A stretch of 64,000 bases of DNA from Sphingobacterium sp. UT-1RO-CII-1. Its GTDB lineage: Bacteria > Bacteroidota > Bacteroidia > Sphingobacteriales > Sphingobacteriaceae. The position numbers and the translations under genes are program-made. The stretch covers positions 1 to 64,000 of the forward strand of contig NZ_JAPPVJ010000010.1 in assembly GCF_026711005.1 (NCBI RefSeq), in the 5' to 3' direction. The notes below the pieces were generated by a model, which saw only the letters and a list, made by a program, of their open reading frames with translations, had not been told where the DNA came from and searched no databases. Shown in pieces: positions 6,551-14,900 of this stretch (position 1 is its first letter; each line of letters opens with the position of its first letter).

Positions 6551-6845
6551 TTTATTTTAATTGACTAACCTAACTGACTATTCAGGTTTATTAGCTCGCT
6601 GTATTTCAAGCTCCCGAATTCCTGAAATCGGTATTATTTTAAGCTCCACCCGTGTTGTTACCATTCATCGGCTTCTGCTAAGGATATCAATATGTCAAAG
6701 AACTTTTTTAAGTAGTAGGGGAGTGCGTGAATCGAACCGCTTCGCCAGTTATCCCCTGTGATTGAGCTGATTTAAAAGGCATAGCTCACGCCTGACTATC
6801 TCGTTTTGATAGCTTAATTATCTGTTAATCAGATGTTATTTTGTT
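6551..6845. other. Noncoding phage stretch with a second tRNA-like relic
   Basis: No credible gene. On the minus strand, 6757-6717 reads like the 5' end of a tRNA (AGGGGATAACTGGCGAAGCGG) joined directly to a T loop and 3' end (TTCGATTCACGCACTCCCCT), with AGGGGA/TCCCCT able to pair, as if everything between D loop and T loop had been deleted. An inverted repeat TGAGCT/AGCTCA (6763-6768, 6783-6788) lies beside it. A 24-codon frame (6782-6708) overlaps this relic and is probably fortuitous. Confidence 0.35.
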
Positions 6846-7556
6846 TTAGTTTACTGAGCGTCCAGTAAGAAATTTGTTTATAAAATACTGTTGACCTCTC
6901 CCTGTTACGTATGTGGTTTTAGCGATAAATGAGCCTTGAGAGTTATTGAATGTTCTTTCAGCAATAGTGAATAGGCCTAATTCAATTGATTTCTGTGTAG
7001 GCGTGTTCTTATCCTTTCCTTCACGTTTAATAAGGAATCCATTGTTTCGGAGATACTCGAATAATCTCTTTTCCCCGATATCAATACCATTTTGAGCAAG
7101 GATAACAGCTAGTTCGCGAATAAGAATAGAGTTGAAAGCTTGCGTTACCGAATCAGCAAATACAACCTTTGGTTTTTGTTCGTCTAATTGCTTTTGCTGC
7201 TGCTCGATCTGCTCCGCCTGGTTAGCTGCCAATCGTAGAGCCTCAGACATAGAGGACGGGACCTGAAATTGATCTTTGTTTTCTAGCTCTTCCCAGCGAC
7301 GATTTATTTTGATACGTAGCTCAATATTGTAGCCAGTCATTAGATCAATAGTCTGCATCTTGGTTAGTTCGTATTGTCTGTACTGTTGTCCGTTATCAGC
7401 TTTGTAAGTCGACTGTCCAACTTTGGACAGTGATAGTTTTTCGTAATTATCGTTTAGTACCTGAATATCTCTAAGTACATGTTGATGATTTTTGCCTGTC
7501 AATTCCGCAATCTCACGGCTTGACATTGTCTGTTGAATGTTGGTTAGTTGATTCAT
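6846..7556 (-). CDS. Phage antirepressor/regulator (Rha + KilAC domains)
   Basis: 236 residues. Residues 8-95 match the Rha phage-regulator domain (SSREIAELTGKNHQHVLRDI, then YRQYELTKMQTIDLMTGY). A Gln/Glu-rich coiled linker (about 105-130) leads to a C-terminal KilAC/ANT antirepressor domain (VFADSV, then LIRELAVILAQNGIDIGEKR, LFEYLRNNGFLI, and the TPTQKSIELGLF block). Such proteins antagonise the phage repressor or alter host regulation when the prophage is induced. Its ATG overlaps the stop of the upstream small gene (TAATG), placing both under the divergent minus-strand promoter next to the repressor. Confidence 0.85.
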   Translation of the reverse strand: MNQLTNIQQTMSSREIAELTGKNHQHVLRDIQVLNDNYEKLSLSKVGQSTYKADNGQQYRQYELTKMQTIDLMTGYNIELRIKINRRWEELENKDQFQVPSSMSEALRLAANQAEQIEQQQKQLDEQKPKVVFADSVTQAFNSILIRELAVILAQNGIDIGEKRLFEYLRNNGFLIKREGKDKNTPTQKSIELGLFTIAERTFNNSQGSFIAKTTYVTGRGQQYFINKFLTGRSVN

Positions 7557-7777
7557 TATGCAATCCTCCCTATAAAAATGTTAGAACTATCTTTCCAAAC
7601 AACGTATTCTCGATTAGGAAACTCTTTTGATAGAGATAGCTTTAGGTTTTTAGCGTATCCATAATTATTGACCTTAGTGTATTGATCAGGATTAAGCATT
7701 CTTACAATATTTCTGACAGGTTCGGTCTTACCTTTGGCTCTGTTGGGTATCCCTGTCATAACAATGTCATTTATCAT
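7556..7777 (-). CDS. Small phage protein, first gene of the leftward lytic transcript
   Basis: 73 residues, basic, no membrane span: MINDIVMTGIPNRAKGKTEP, then RNIVRMLNPDQYTKVNNYG. I do not recognise the family. As the first gene transcribed divergently from the repressor it occupies the place of Cro-like or small regulatory proteins, but no HTH is evident. A start at the internal Met7 is also possible. It is coupled to the antirepressor by a one-base overlap. Confidence 0.55.
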   Translation of the reverse strand: MINDIVMTGIPNRAKGKTEPVRNIVRMLNPDQYTKVNNYGYAKNLKLSLSKEFPNREYVVWKDSSNIFIGRIA

Positions 7778-7839
7778 ACATTTGTATTATTAAAAGTTAC
7801 TAAATATTACTATGTGTGACCGAAAGTGCTACCTTTGCA

Positions 7840-7847
7840 TTGCATTT
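7840..7847 (+). promoter_or_regulatory. Repressor promoter, -7 element
   Basis: TACCTTTG fits the Bacteroidota housekeeping -7 consensus TAnnTTTG exactly. Transcription would begin near 7853, leaving a leader of about 85 bases that holds the operator-like repeats before the ATG at 7941. No good TTG -33 box is seen. Confidence 0.5.
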
Positions 7848-7853
7848 GAAAAC

Positions 7854-7928
7854 GTAAACTTACAATCACTTACACAAAGTAAGGGCATTTTTATTGCACT
7901 TGCAAGTATTTGTAAGCTTAAAACTTAC
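7854..7928. promoter_or_regulatory. Phage operator array and candidate leftward promoter
   Basis: CTTAC half-sites occur at 7859, 7869 and 7924, and inverted GTAAG at 7879 and 7912; GTAA also opens a palindrome at 7854. Spacing of 10 bases between the first three half-sites places them on one face of the helix. On the minus strand TTACTTTG (7882-7875), one mismatch from TAnnTTTG, with TTG at 7905-7903, is a plausible leftward lytic promoter that the repressor would cover. Confidence 0.5.
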
Positions 7929-7940
7929 ACTTTTTTATAC

Positions 7941-8579
7941 ATGATTGATTATCAGGGAGAAAGATTTCAAAAAAAAATTGCGGAACTTAATATTTCAGCC
8001 ACTGAAGCTGCAAGTCGTATAGAAATAAGTAGAGATACTATTCATAAATGGTTTAAGAAAGATAGATTAGACCATCGGCAAGTTGTGAAGATAACTAAAG
8101 GTTTAGGCTTGTCGGAGGAAGAGATATGGGGTGATGATTTGAGCAAGTCTAATGCAAAGCCAGCATTGTTTAAAGGTAGTGGCTCTGCGAATATGTGGGT
8201 TGTTCCTATTAAGGCTCAGGGTGGATTTTTAGAGGGGTATGGTGACGACATAGTAATGGAACAGAATATAGAAAAAGTCTATTTTCCTTTTATTGGTTCA
8301 GAGTGTTTTGCATTTGAAATAGAAGGCTTAAGTATGCTTACTGAATATGTTCCAGGGGAGTATTTTATAGGAACGCCTATTGAGAATTTCAATCACTTAG
8401 TTAAAGGAAGGTCTTATGTTTTTCAAACTATAGATGGCATAATACTTAAGGAGTTTGTTAACATTGAGGATGATTATATTTATCTTAGATCATTAAATGA
8501 AGATTATAACCCTGTTAAACCAATATATCTAAAAGAGGTAAAGCGTGTTTATCAGAGGGAAATGGTAATTAAAAACTAA
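7941..8579 (+). CDS. Phage repressor, HTH + S24 (LexA-like) peptidase
   Basis: 212 residues from ATG 7941; the open frame extends upstream to 7812 but that part lies across the operators and lacks family similarity. Residues 1-60 form an XRE-type HTH (RFQKKIAELNISATEAASRI, then SRDTIHKWFKK). The C-terminal half is an S24/LexA-like domain: VVPIKAQGGFLEGYGD marks the cleavage-site region, FEIEGLSMLTEYVPGEYF contains the catalytic Ser (G-L-S-M), and the KGRSYVFQTIDGIILKEFV block ends with the catalytic Lys. RecA-stimulated self-cleavage and prophage induction are expected. Confidence 0.85.
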   Translation: MIDYQGERFQKKIAELNISATEAASRIEISRDTIHKWFKKDRLDHRQVVKITKGLGLSEEEIWGDDLSKSNAKPALFKGSGSANMWVVPIKAQGGFLEGYGDDIVMEQNIEKVYFPFIGSECFAFEIEGLSMLTEYVPGEYFIGTPIENFNHLVKGRSYVFQTIDGIILKEFVNIEDDYIYLRSLNEDYNPVKPIYLKEVKRVYQREMVIKN

Positions 8580-8591
8580 CTAATAAAAACT

Positions 8592-9065
8592 ATGGGTTTA
8601 TTTAATAAGTTCTTTGGGGGGGATTCAAGTGGATCGAATAATGTATTTGTACCTAGGAATGAACAAGAGGCTTGGGTAGGAATTTTTGTTGCTTGCGCTA
8701 TGAGTGATGGTAGTATATCTGAAATGGAGCAGGATATGCTAAACAGGTTTATGGTTTTTAAATCTTGGTTTGATACCACTCATACTGATTTGGTTATGCA
8801 GCCCTATAGGCGGGCGTATCATAGTGTAGAATTATCAGGAGGGAATTCGGTTATAGATACTTGTGTAGCATTTATTACAGAAGATAGACGAGATACATTA
8901 TTCTGTTTTATAGTGGAAGTTTTAATGTCTGATGGTATTTTAGATGACACAGAAAAGAATGTAATAGAGTATTTGCAAAAGTCCTTAGGGATATCAGATG
9001 AATTAGCAGTTAAAATAATAGACGTTTATTTTATCAGGTCAAAAGGTGACTTAATTCTATATTAA
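8592..9065 (+). CDS. TerB-domain protein encoded beside the repressor
   Basis: 157 residues. After a Gly/Ser-rich N terminus (GLFNKFFGGDSSGSNN), the rest matches the TerB (tellurite resistance TerB / DjlA-like) helical fold: EAWVGIFVACAMSDGSISEM and VEVLMSDGILDDTEKNVIEY are the paired 'A..DG.....E' metal-binding half-motifs. It lies 12 bases after the repressor on the same strand, so it is probably expressed in the lysogen. TerB proteins accompany phage-resistance and stress (ter) systems; a role for the host or in superinfection exclusion is a hypothesis. Confidence 0.7.
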   Translation: MGLFNKFFGGDSSGSNNVFVPRNEQEAWVGIFVACAMSDGSISEMEQDMLNRFMVFKSWFDTTHTDLVMQPYRRAYHSVELSGGNSVIDTCVAFITEDRRDTLFCFIVEVLMSDGILDDTEKNVIEYLQKSLGISDELAVKIIDVYFIRSKGDLILY

Positions 9066-9085
9066 AAAACATCAGACAGATAGAT

Positions 9086-9646
9086 ATGAAACAATTAATT
9101 CTAGTATTATTTTTTATAAGTGCTATTGCTGCCGTATCAAAAGCTCAGGATATTCCTTATGTAGATGATAGGATAGTTTACGAGCATATATTTGATTTTC
9201 CTGGCAGCAGTAAAGATGAGTTGTATTCGTTTTCAAAGATTTCTATAGCAGATGCATTTGTTAATGCTAATTATGTGGTGCAGTCTGATGATTCAGAGTC
9301 TGGAATTATTGTAGGAAAAGGTGTTACTAGTTTCGTTAGAGATTTTAAAAATCTATTAAAGTTGCCTCGTAAATTTAAGTTTTCAGTTAGAATAGATTCT
9401 AAAGATGAAAGAGTTCGAATTAGGCTATACGATATTATATATATTGACGAACTATCTAATCCTAGAAGAAATACAGAAATACCATTTGAATTATTAGAGC
9501 AGAGTGAAAGGCAGAATATAGGTAAGAGTAAAAGAAGATTAGAAGCATATAATAAAAAAAGTGAGGCATATAACGATCATTTTTATTCTCTAATTGTTCT
9601 CTTTAAAAGAGGTATAGAGAAGCAAAAAACAGAAAGTGATTGGTAG
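9086..9646 (+). CDS. Secreted DUF4468 protein (prophage cargo)
   Basis: 186 residues. An N-terminal signal peptide (LILVLFFISAIAAVSKAQ) predicts export. The body matches DUF4468, a TBP-like fold common in Bacteroidota: the Y-x-x-F-S segment (DELYSFSKISIADAFVNANY) and the turn ESGIIVGKGVT followed by KFSVRIDSKDERVRIRLYDI. The function of the family is unknown. It is the last gene before the phage/chromosome junction and forms a lysogen-expressed trio with the repressor and TerB protein, as expected of cargo (moron) genes. Confidence 0.7.
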   Translation: MKQLILVLFFISAIAAVSKAQDIPYVDDRIVYEHIFDFPGSSKDELYSFSKISIADAFVNANYVVQSDDSESGIIVGKGVTSFVRDFKNLLKLPRKFKFSVRIDSKDERVRIRLYDIIYIDELSNPRRNTEIPFELLEQSERQNIGKSKRRLEAYNKKSEAYNDHFYSLIVLFKRGIEKQKTESDW

Positions 9647-9807
9647 AGACGAGATCCTGTACACATGGGAAACATGGAAGGGTAGTGGAGATAGGGAATA
9701 TAACGGAGGAGATCAGCGCCTAAATAGGGTGAAGTGATGTGTGTTTTGTAAGTGTTTTGTGAAGATAATTTAAGGTTCTGCAATCTATTGGTATAGAGTC
9801 TCTTGCA

Positions 9808-9852
9808 TCACATTACTCCATCCATATCAAAAATAACCGCGTATTTGTTCAT
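9808..9852 (-). pseudogene. 5' remnant of a HAD-family phosphatase gene cut by the prophage
   Basis: From ATG 9852 the minus strand encodes MNKYAVIFDMDGVM then TGA. FDMDGV is motif I of HAD phosphatases/phosphoglucomutases, always located at the N terminus, with the nucleophile Asp. The family sequence is lost after about codon 13, and what follows is noncoding. A good promoter precedes it and kdsB is its upstream neighbour. The phage probably integrated here, with the rest of the gene beyond its left end. Confidence 0.7.
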
Positions 9853-9856
9853 GTCA

Positions 9857-9864
9857 CAAAGATA
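9857..9864 (-). promoter_or_regulatory. Promoter -7 element of the interrupted HAD gene
   Basis: The minus strand reads TATCTTTG, matching TAnnTTTG, ending only 4 bases before the ATG at 9852, so the original transcript would have had almost no leader. It now drives transcription into the prophage, antisense to the DUF4468 gene. Confidence 0.5.
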
Positions 9865-9885
9865 ATAATTTTATAGTTAGGTTAA

Positions 9886-9914
9886 TCCCGAAGTATAAGG
9901 AAGAGGCTTCGGGA
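9886..9914 (-). terminator. Hairpin after kdsB
   Basis: TCCCGAAG (9886-9893) and CTTCGGGA (9907-9914) pair perfectly over 8 bp with a 13-base loop, 38 bases past the kdsB stop. A run of T is lacking, so termination may be weak or the hairpin may protect the 3' end. Confidence 0.5.
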
Positions 9915-9951
9915 TATATAGCAGTTATGGAAGGAATACAGAATAGAAGGT

Positions 9952-10695
9952 TTATTTATTAAAGTACACCTTCTTAATAGCTTCTAGGTCTTCGGGGCGA
10001 TCAACAGCGATGGTTTCTAGGTTAGTTTCGGCTAGTTTTATTGTGTAGCCATTTTGTAACCAACGCAGTTGTTCTAATCCTTCGGATTGTTCGAAAGAAG
10101 ATACTGGAAGATTTGTGATTTCATTTAATGTCTTAATTCTGTAGCCATAAATGCCGATATGTTTAAAGTACGTGTGATTTTTTAGCCATTTATTTTGTTC
10201 AATACCGCGTTGAAAGGGAATGGGGTGTCGTGAAAAATAAAGCGCTATGCTGTTTACATTAAACACGACTTTTGGAATGTTTTCATTGAATAGTTCCGAT
10301 TCTTGATTTATACGTTTAACTAAAGTACCGATGTCGATAGTTGAATCTTGAAATAATGCTGCAAGTTGGTCGATCTGATTTGGATTTATATAGGGTTCAT
10401 CTCCCTGTATATTGATGGCGACATCATAGCCTGTTATTTTACTGATCACTTCTGCACAACGATCTGTACCCGATTGATGTGCTTTGGAAGTCATAATAAC
10501 TTTGCCTCCAAATTTGTTAACGTGTTCTGCAATACGTTGATCGTCTGTAGCCACTATTATTTCATGAAGGCTTTCACATTTTTTTACTTGCTTGTATACC
10601 CGTTCAATCATTGTCATGCCATCTATATCAATTAAAGGCTTTCCGGGAAAACGAGTAGAGTCATACCTTGCTGGTATAATTCCGATGATCTTCAT
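9952..10695 (-). CDS. kdsB: 3-deoxy-manno-octulosonate cytidylyltransferase (CMP-KDO synthetase)
   Basis: 247 residues, the normal length. It activates KDO with CTP to CMP-KDO in the cytoplasm for lipopolysaccharide inner-core synthesis. The N terminus carries the nucleotide-binding signature IPARYDSTRFPGKPL; INIQGDEPY is the substrate/metal block with the conserved Asp; HIGIYGYR and SFEQSEGLEQLRWLQNGY are later family blocks, and VDRPEDLE is the final metal-binding segment. It stands alone, followed by a hairpin and the remnant of a HAD phosphatase, and is divergent from the acyltransferase gene. Confidence 0.97.
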   Translation of the reverse strand: MKIIGIIPARYDSTRFPGKPLIDIDGMTMIERVYKQVKKCESLHEIIVATDDQRIAEHVNKFGGKVIMTSKAHQSGTDRCAEVISKITGYDVAINIQGDEPYINPNQIDQLAALFQDSTIDIGTLVKRINQESELFNENIPKVVFNVNSIALYFSRHPIPFQRGIEQNKWLKNHTYFKHIGIYGYRIKTLNEITNLPVSSFEQSEGLEQLRWLQNGYTIKLAETNLETIAVDRPEDLEAIKKVYFNK

Positions 10696-10911
10696 ATTAC
10701 GTTTTTTCTTTTGTTATTTTATGTTCAGCCACTGAGTTTTTAGGAGATATATCCGAACTCTGTATATATTAATTTGTAGACCAAATTAAGTCTAAAAAAG
10801 TGGAAGAAAAAATAATATCATAGAATTATTAAAACTGTTTTTTGCAAAAGCTGTTTAATGTACAGTTTAGAATGTTTTGTAATCTTTAGTGGTTTTGTGT
10901 TTTTATATAGG

Positions 10912-10919
10912 TAGGTTTG
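10912..10919 (+). promoter_or_regulatory. Promoter -7 element for the acyltransferase gene
   Basis: TAGGTTTG matches TAnnTTTG, 22 bases before the ATG at 10942. TTTTG at 10893-10897 may serve as a -33 box but the spacing is short. Confidence 0.4.
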
Positions 10920-10941
10920 AGTTAAGCAATGGTTATAATCT

Positions 10942-11877
10942 ATGTTTTATTATATTTTAAAATGGTATGTCCGTGTTGGACTGTATTGGTATTTTCCTGT
11001 TATTCGGAAACCAGCCTTTGACGTAGAAGATATTAAGATGCCTACAGTTGTCGTGTCGACAAATCCTAACGGATTATTGGATGCTTTAGTTATCGCAGCC
11101 TATTCGCCTTATCGGTACTTTTTTTTAGTAAGTGGGAGGCTTTTTAAAAAAACAATATTTGATGTATTGTTTCGTAAGTTATATATGTTACCGATTTATG
11201 GGCGTAGAGATTGTGCAGATTTTAGTGTACGTAATGATTTTACCTACGATGAGTCTATTAGACAACTAAAAGGCAAAAAACATATTTTATTGTTTCCAGA
11301 ATTTAAATCAACTCAACATAGTGAGGTGACTTTGGCTCCTTTTTATAATGGGAGTATTATTTCTCTTTTAGAGCGTGCATATAAAGAAGGTGTGCCACTT
11401 CAATTAAGACCATGTGTACTGACGTATGGAGCTTTTGCTGGAGGTCGTAGGGGAGTAGAAATTGACTTTAAGACTCTTGTAGATACTACTGAATATATTG
11501 AGCGACAAGAGATCCAAAGTGCTAAAGTGATCTTTGAAGTACGTGAGAAAATGATGCAAGAAAGCGTTGTACCAGTAGGTACCGTGGATAATCCTCCAGT
11601 TATTCTTTATAATGTTATGAATTTTTTAGCCCAAATTGGCTACTTACTTCATAGACATATTTATAAATTTTTATATAATTATATAAAACATCGTGTCGGT
11701 AAGTCTAAAGACTTTGAGGGAGTGTTTTTTTTAACATTATTAATTTTTTATCCTCCTTTTGTGTTATTTATAAGTTATATTATAGGTCGTGTGGGAGGAT
11801 ATGGTCTTGGGGTATTTACCTTTTTATTATTACCGATTACTGCTTATTTTATGCAGAGGTTTAAAAAAATAAATTAG
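10942..11877 (+). CDS. PlsC-like acyltransferase homologue with an altered catalytic block
   Basis: 311 residues. The order of blocks fits the membrane glycerolipid acyltransferase family: an N-terminal amphipathic/hydrophobic segment, STNPNGLLDALVIA (block I region), GRRDCADF, and LLFPEFKSTQHSE (block III, normally FPEG). Two hydrophobic segments near 263-282 and 288-305 anchor the C terminus. In block I the place normally held by the catalytic His (NHPNGLLD in relatives) is Asn41, and the Gly after FPE is Phe. It may therefore be inactive, have changed chemistry, or be a lipid-binding relative. It stands alone between two terminators. Confidence 0.65.
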   Translation: MFYYILKWYVRVGLYWYFPVIRKPAFDVEDIKMPTVVVSTNPNGLLDALVIAAYSPYRYFFLVSGRLFKKTIFDVLFRKLYMLPIYGRRDCADFSVRNDFTYDESIRQLKGKKHILLFPEFKSTQHSEVTLAPFYNGSIISLLERAYKEGVPLQLRPCVLTYGAFAGGRRGVEIDFKTLVDTTEYIERQEIQSAKVIFEVREKMMQESVVPVGTVDNPPVILYNVMNFLAQIGYLLHRHIYKFLYNYIKHRVGKSKDFEGVFFLTLLIFYPPFVLFISYIIGRVGGYGLGVFTFLLLPITAYFMQRFKKIN

Positions 11878-11916
11878 ATCGAGATTATCAATAGTAGGGC
11901 CATAAGAAGAAAAAAT

Positions 11917-11945
11917 AAAAAGCAGATTTTTTAGATCTGCCTTTT
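11917..11945. terminator. Bidirectional terminator between acyltransferase and purL
   Basis: GCAGAT (11922-11927) pairs with ATCTGC (11935-11940), flanked by A-rich sequence on the left and CTTTT on the right, so it can end both convergent transcripts. Confidence 0.7.
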
Positions 11946-11958
11946 ACAATAAATGTTA

Positions 11959-14900
11959 TTATTTGCTGTTCTCTTTTTCGATCCACTGTCTGGCGTTAAC
12001 AAAAGCCTCTAGCCATGGGGTGACTTCGTCATTTCTATTTGACGGATAGTTGGCCCAATTCCATTGGAATATAGAACGCTCAATATGTGGCATTGTTACC
12101 AAGTGGCGTCCTGATTTGTCACATAGCATTGCCGTGTTAAAGTCTGAGCCGTTTGGATTGTGTGGGTATTCAGCGTACGCATATTTCGCAGCAATATTAT
12201 ATTCATCCTCAGAATAAGGGAATTTAAATTTTCCTTCACCATGAGAAATCCATACACCTAATTTGGTGCCTGCAAGTGTAGATAACATCACTGAGTTGTT
12301 CTTTTGTATTTCTACAGAAATAAAGTTTGATTCGTGTTTTTGTGAGTTGTTATGTGCCATTTTTGCATGAACTTCATGTTCTGGATTTATAAGTTCCAGT
12401 TCCATAAATAATTGGCAACCGTTACAAATGCCGACAGATAAAGTGTCTGGACGTGCAAAGAAATTTTTGAGCGCTTTTCTTGCCTTTTCATTATAGAGGA
12501 ATGCTCCAGCCCAACCTTTGGCTGACCCCAATACATCTGAGTTAGAGAAGCCGCCTACTGCGCCGATAAACTGTACATCTTCTAAGTTTTCACGTCCTGA
12601 TATCAGATCGGTCATATGTATATCTTTTACATCAAAACCAGCAAGGAACATAGCATTAGCCATTTCACGTTCTGAGTTTGAGCCTTTTTCACGGATGATG
12701 GCTGCTTTTGGGCGTGGTTTGGTAGTGCTAATAACGGGTTTTTTGCCATCAAAGTGAACAGGGAAGGCAAATTGTAAAGGTTGTTTTTTATAGTTGTTAA
12801 ACCGTTCTGTTGCAGTTCCGTTTTTCGATTGTTTTTGATCGAGCAGGTATGATGTCTTAAACCAAGTATCCCTTATCTCTGTTACATCAAAATTGAAAGT
12901 ATCGGTTCCATTTTTAAAACTGACATTTGACTTCTCCGTAGCACGTCCAATTTTTACAACCTCTATCCCTGCCTTCTTAGTAGTTTGTTCAAATATCTCA
13001 TCATCTTTAGCTTGAATTACTAATGCAATATTTTCGTTGAACAAAACTTTTACAGTGTCAGTCTCTCCTAAATTAGAAAGGTCGTATTGTGCTCCTAATG
13101 AAACATCAGCAAACGTTAATTCAAGCAAAGTGGTTACTAAACCTCCTGAACCGACATCGTGACCTGCCACTATCTGATTGTTAAGAATAAGGTCTTGTAT
13201 TGTATTGAAGGCTTTCTTGAAGTATGCAGCGTCCTGTATACTAGGTGCTTCTGCTCCTATTCTGTTGTTGATTTGAGCAAATGAAGAGCCACCTAATTTA
13301 AAACTGTCTTTTGATAGGTTAATGTAGTAGATTGATCCAGCATTTTTAGATAGAACAGGTTCTATTACTTTGTTAATATCTATACAGTTTCCTGCCGCAG
13401 ATATAATAAGTGTACCTGGTGCAATAACATCCTCTCCGTTAGGGTATTTTTGCTTCATAGACAAGGAGTCTTTACCTGTTGGGATATTGATACCTAATTC
13501 TATTGCAAAATTCGAACAAGCTTCAACAGCTTGATATAAACGTGCGTCTTCTCCCGGATTGTTACAAGGCCACATCCAGTTGGCCGATAGAGAAACGCCT
13601 TTTAAGCCATCTTTTATCGGAGCGAATATAATATTGGACAGTGCTTCACCAATAGCGTTACGCGACCCAATCACAGGGTCTATTAATGCTGTAAGTGGAG
13701 AGTGACCGATTGTTGTGGCTATACCTTCTTTGGATTTATAGTCTAAAGCCATAACCCCTACGTTATTTAATGGTAATTGTAGTGGACCTACGCATTGTTG
13801 TTTAGCCACACGCCCACCGACGCAACGATCAACCTTGTTAGTTAACCAATCTTTAGAAGCTACTGCTTCTAATTGTAATACTTTATTTAAATAATCCGGT
13901 ATGTTAGCTGTGAGATAAGTGATGTCGTCGTATTTTCTATCTACGATTGTGTCTGTCATTAACGTTTTTGGAGATGAACCAAAGAAATCTGCTAAATCGT
14001 AATCCATTGGTTTTTCGCCTGTGGTAGAAGATTTAAAGGTAAACCTTTGATCGTTTGTAACATCTCCAACACTGTAGATAGGAGCTCGTTCACGTTCAGC
14101 AACTCGGTTTAATGTCTCTATATCTTTTTCGGCAATAACTAACCCCATGCGTTCTTGGGATTCGTTTCCGATTATTTCTTTAGCAGACAGTGTAGGATCA
14201 CCTACAGGTAGTTTGTCTAGATCTATTAAACCTCCTGTTTCTTCTACTAGTTCCGATAGGCAATTTAGATGACCGCCAGCGCCATGATCATGTATAGACA
14301 CGATGGGGTTATTATCAGACTCTACAAATGCACGAATAGCGTTAGCTGCTCTTTTTTGCATTTCAGGATTGGAGCGCTGTATAGCGTTCAACTCTATGCC
14401 AGAACCAAAAGCTCCCGTATCTGCGGATGAGACGGCAGCTCCCCCCATACCTATTCGGTAGTTTTCACCTCCCAGTATAACAATTTTATCGCCTTCTTTA
14501 GGAGTTTTCTTTTTCGCTTGATCTAATTTGGCATAACCGATTCCGCCGGCTTGCATTATTACTTTGTCATAACCTAATTTTCTCCCCTCTTCTTCATGCT
14601 CAAATGTTAATATTGAACCTGTGATAAGGGGCTGACCAAATTTATTTCCAAAATCGGAAGCTCCATTAGACGCTTTGATTAATATATCAATAGGTGTTTG
14701 ATAAAGCCAGTTGCGTTCCTTCATCGCTTTTTCCCAAGGACGGTCTTCATTAAGGCGTGAGTAAGAAGTCATGTATACTGCAGTTCCGGCTAAAGGTAGT
14801 GATCCTTGACCTCCTGCTAGTCTATCGCGTATTTCTCCTCCCGAACCTGTCGCAGCGCCTGAAAACGGTTCTACTGTGGTAGGAAAATTGTGTGTTTCAG

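Larger units (their letters stand above)
1..9811. mobile_element. Right end of an integrated temperate phage (prophage), truncated by the window start
   Basis: A block of small, tightly overlapping leftward genes (1-7777) includes recognisable phage recombination and replication functions: ERF, RecE-like exonuclease, RusA, a replication initiator and a Rha/KilAC antirepressor. A divergent repressor with HTH and S24 domains and two cargo genes follow on the plus strand. The right boundary is set near 9811 because the first codons of a HAD-phosphatase gene on the minus strand are intact up to there and then lose the family sequence. No integrase, structural or lysis gene lies in this part, so they should be left of the window. 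The boundary is inferred, since the left attachment site is not visible. Confidence 0.85.

Noticed and set aside
6561..6761. Plus-strand open frame across the tRNA-like region
   Set aside because: It reads the complement of the tRNA relics and has no protein-like pattern.
6708..6782. 24-codon minus-strand ORF and its frame-shifted extension
   Set aside because: It overlaps the tRNA relic; the apparent protein-like look is likely a by-product of tRNA sequence.
1..7777. Phage-wide recoding of TAG as an amino acid
   Set aside because: Genes ending at 1260 and 2528 stop normally at TAG with downstream starts overlapping or close by, so TAG appears to be a true stop.
7812..7940. Longer repressor start at 7812
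   Set aside because: The extra 43 residues run across the promoter and operator half-sites and are not like HTH-S24 repressors; the ATG at 7941 fits.
9650..9808. Possible additional phage gene or integrase next to the junction
   Set aside because: No frame of useful length on either strand; only noncoding sequence was seen.
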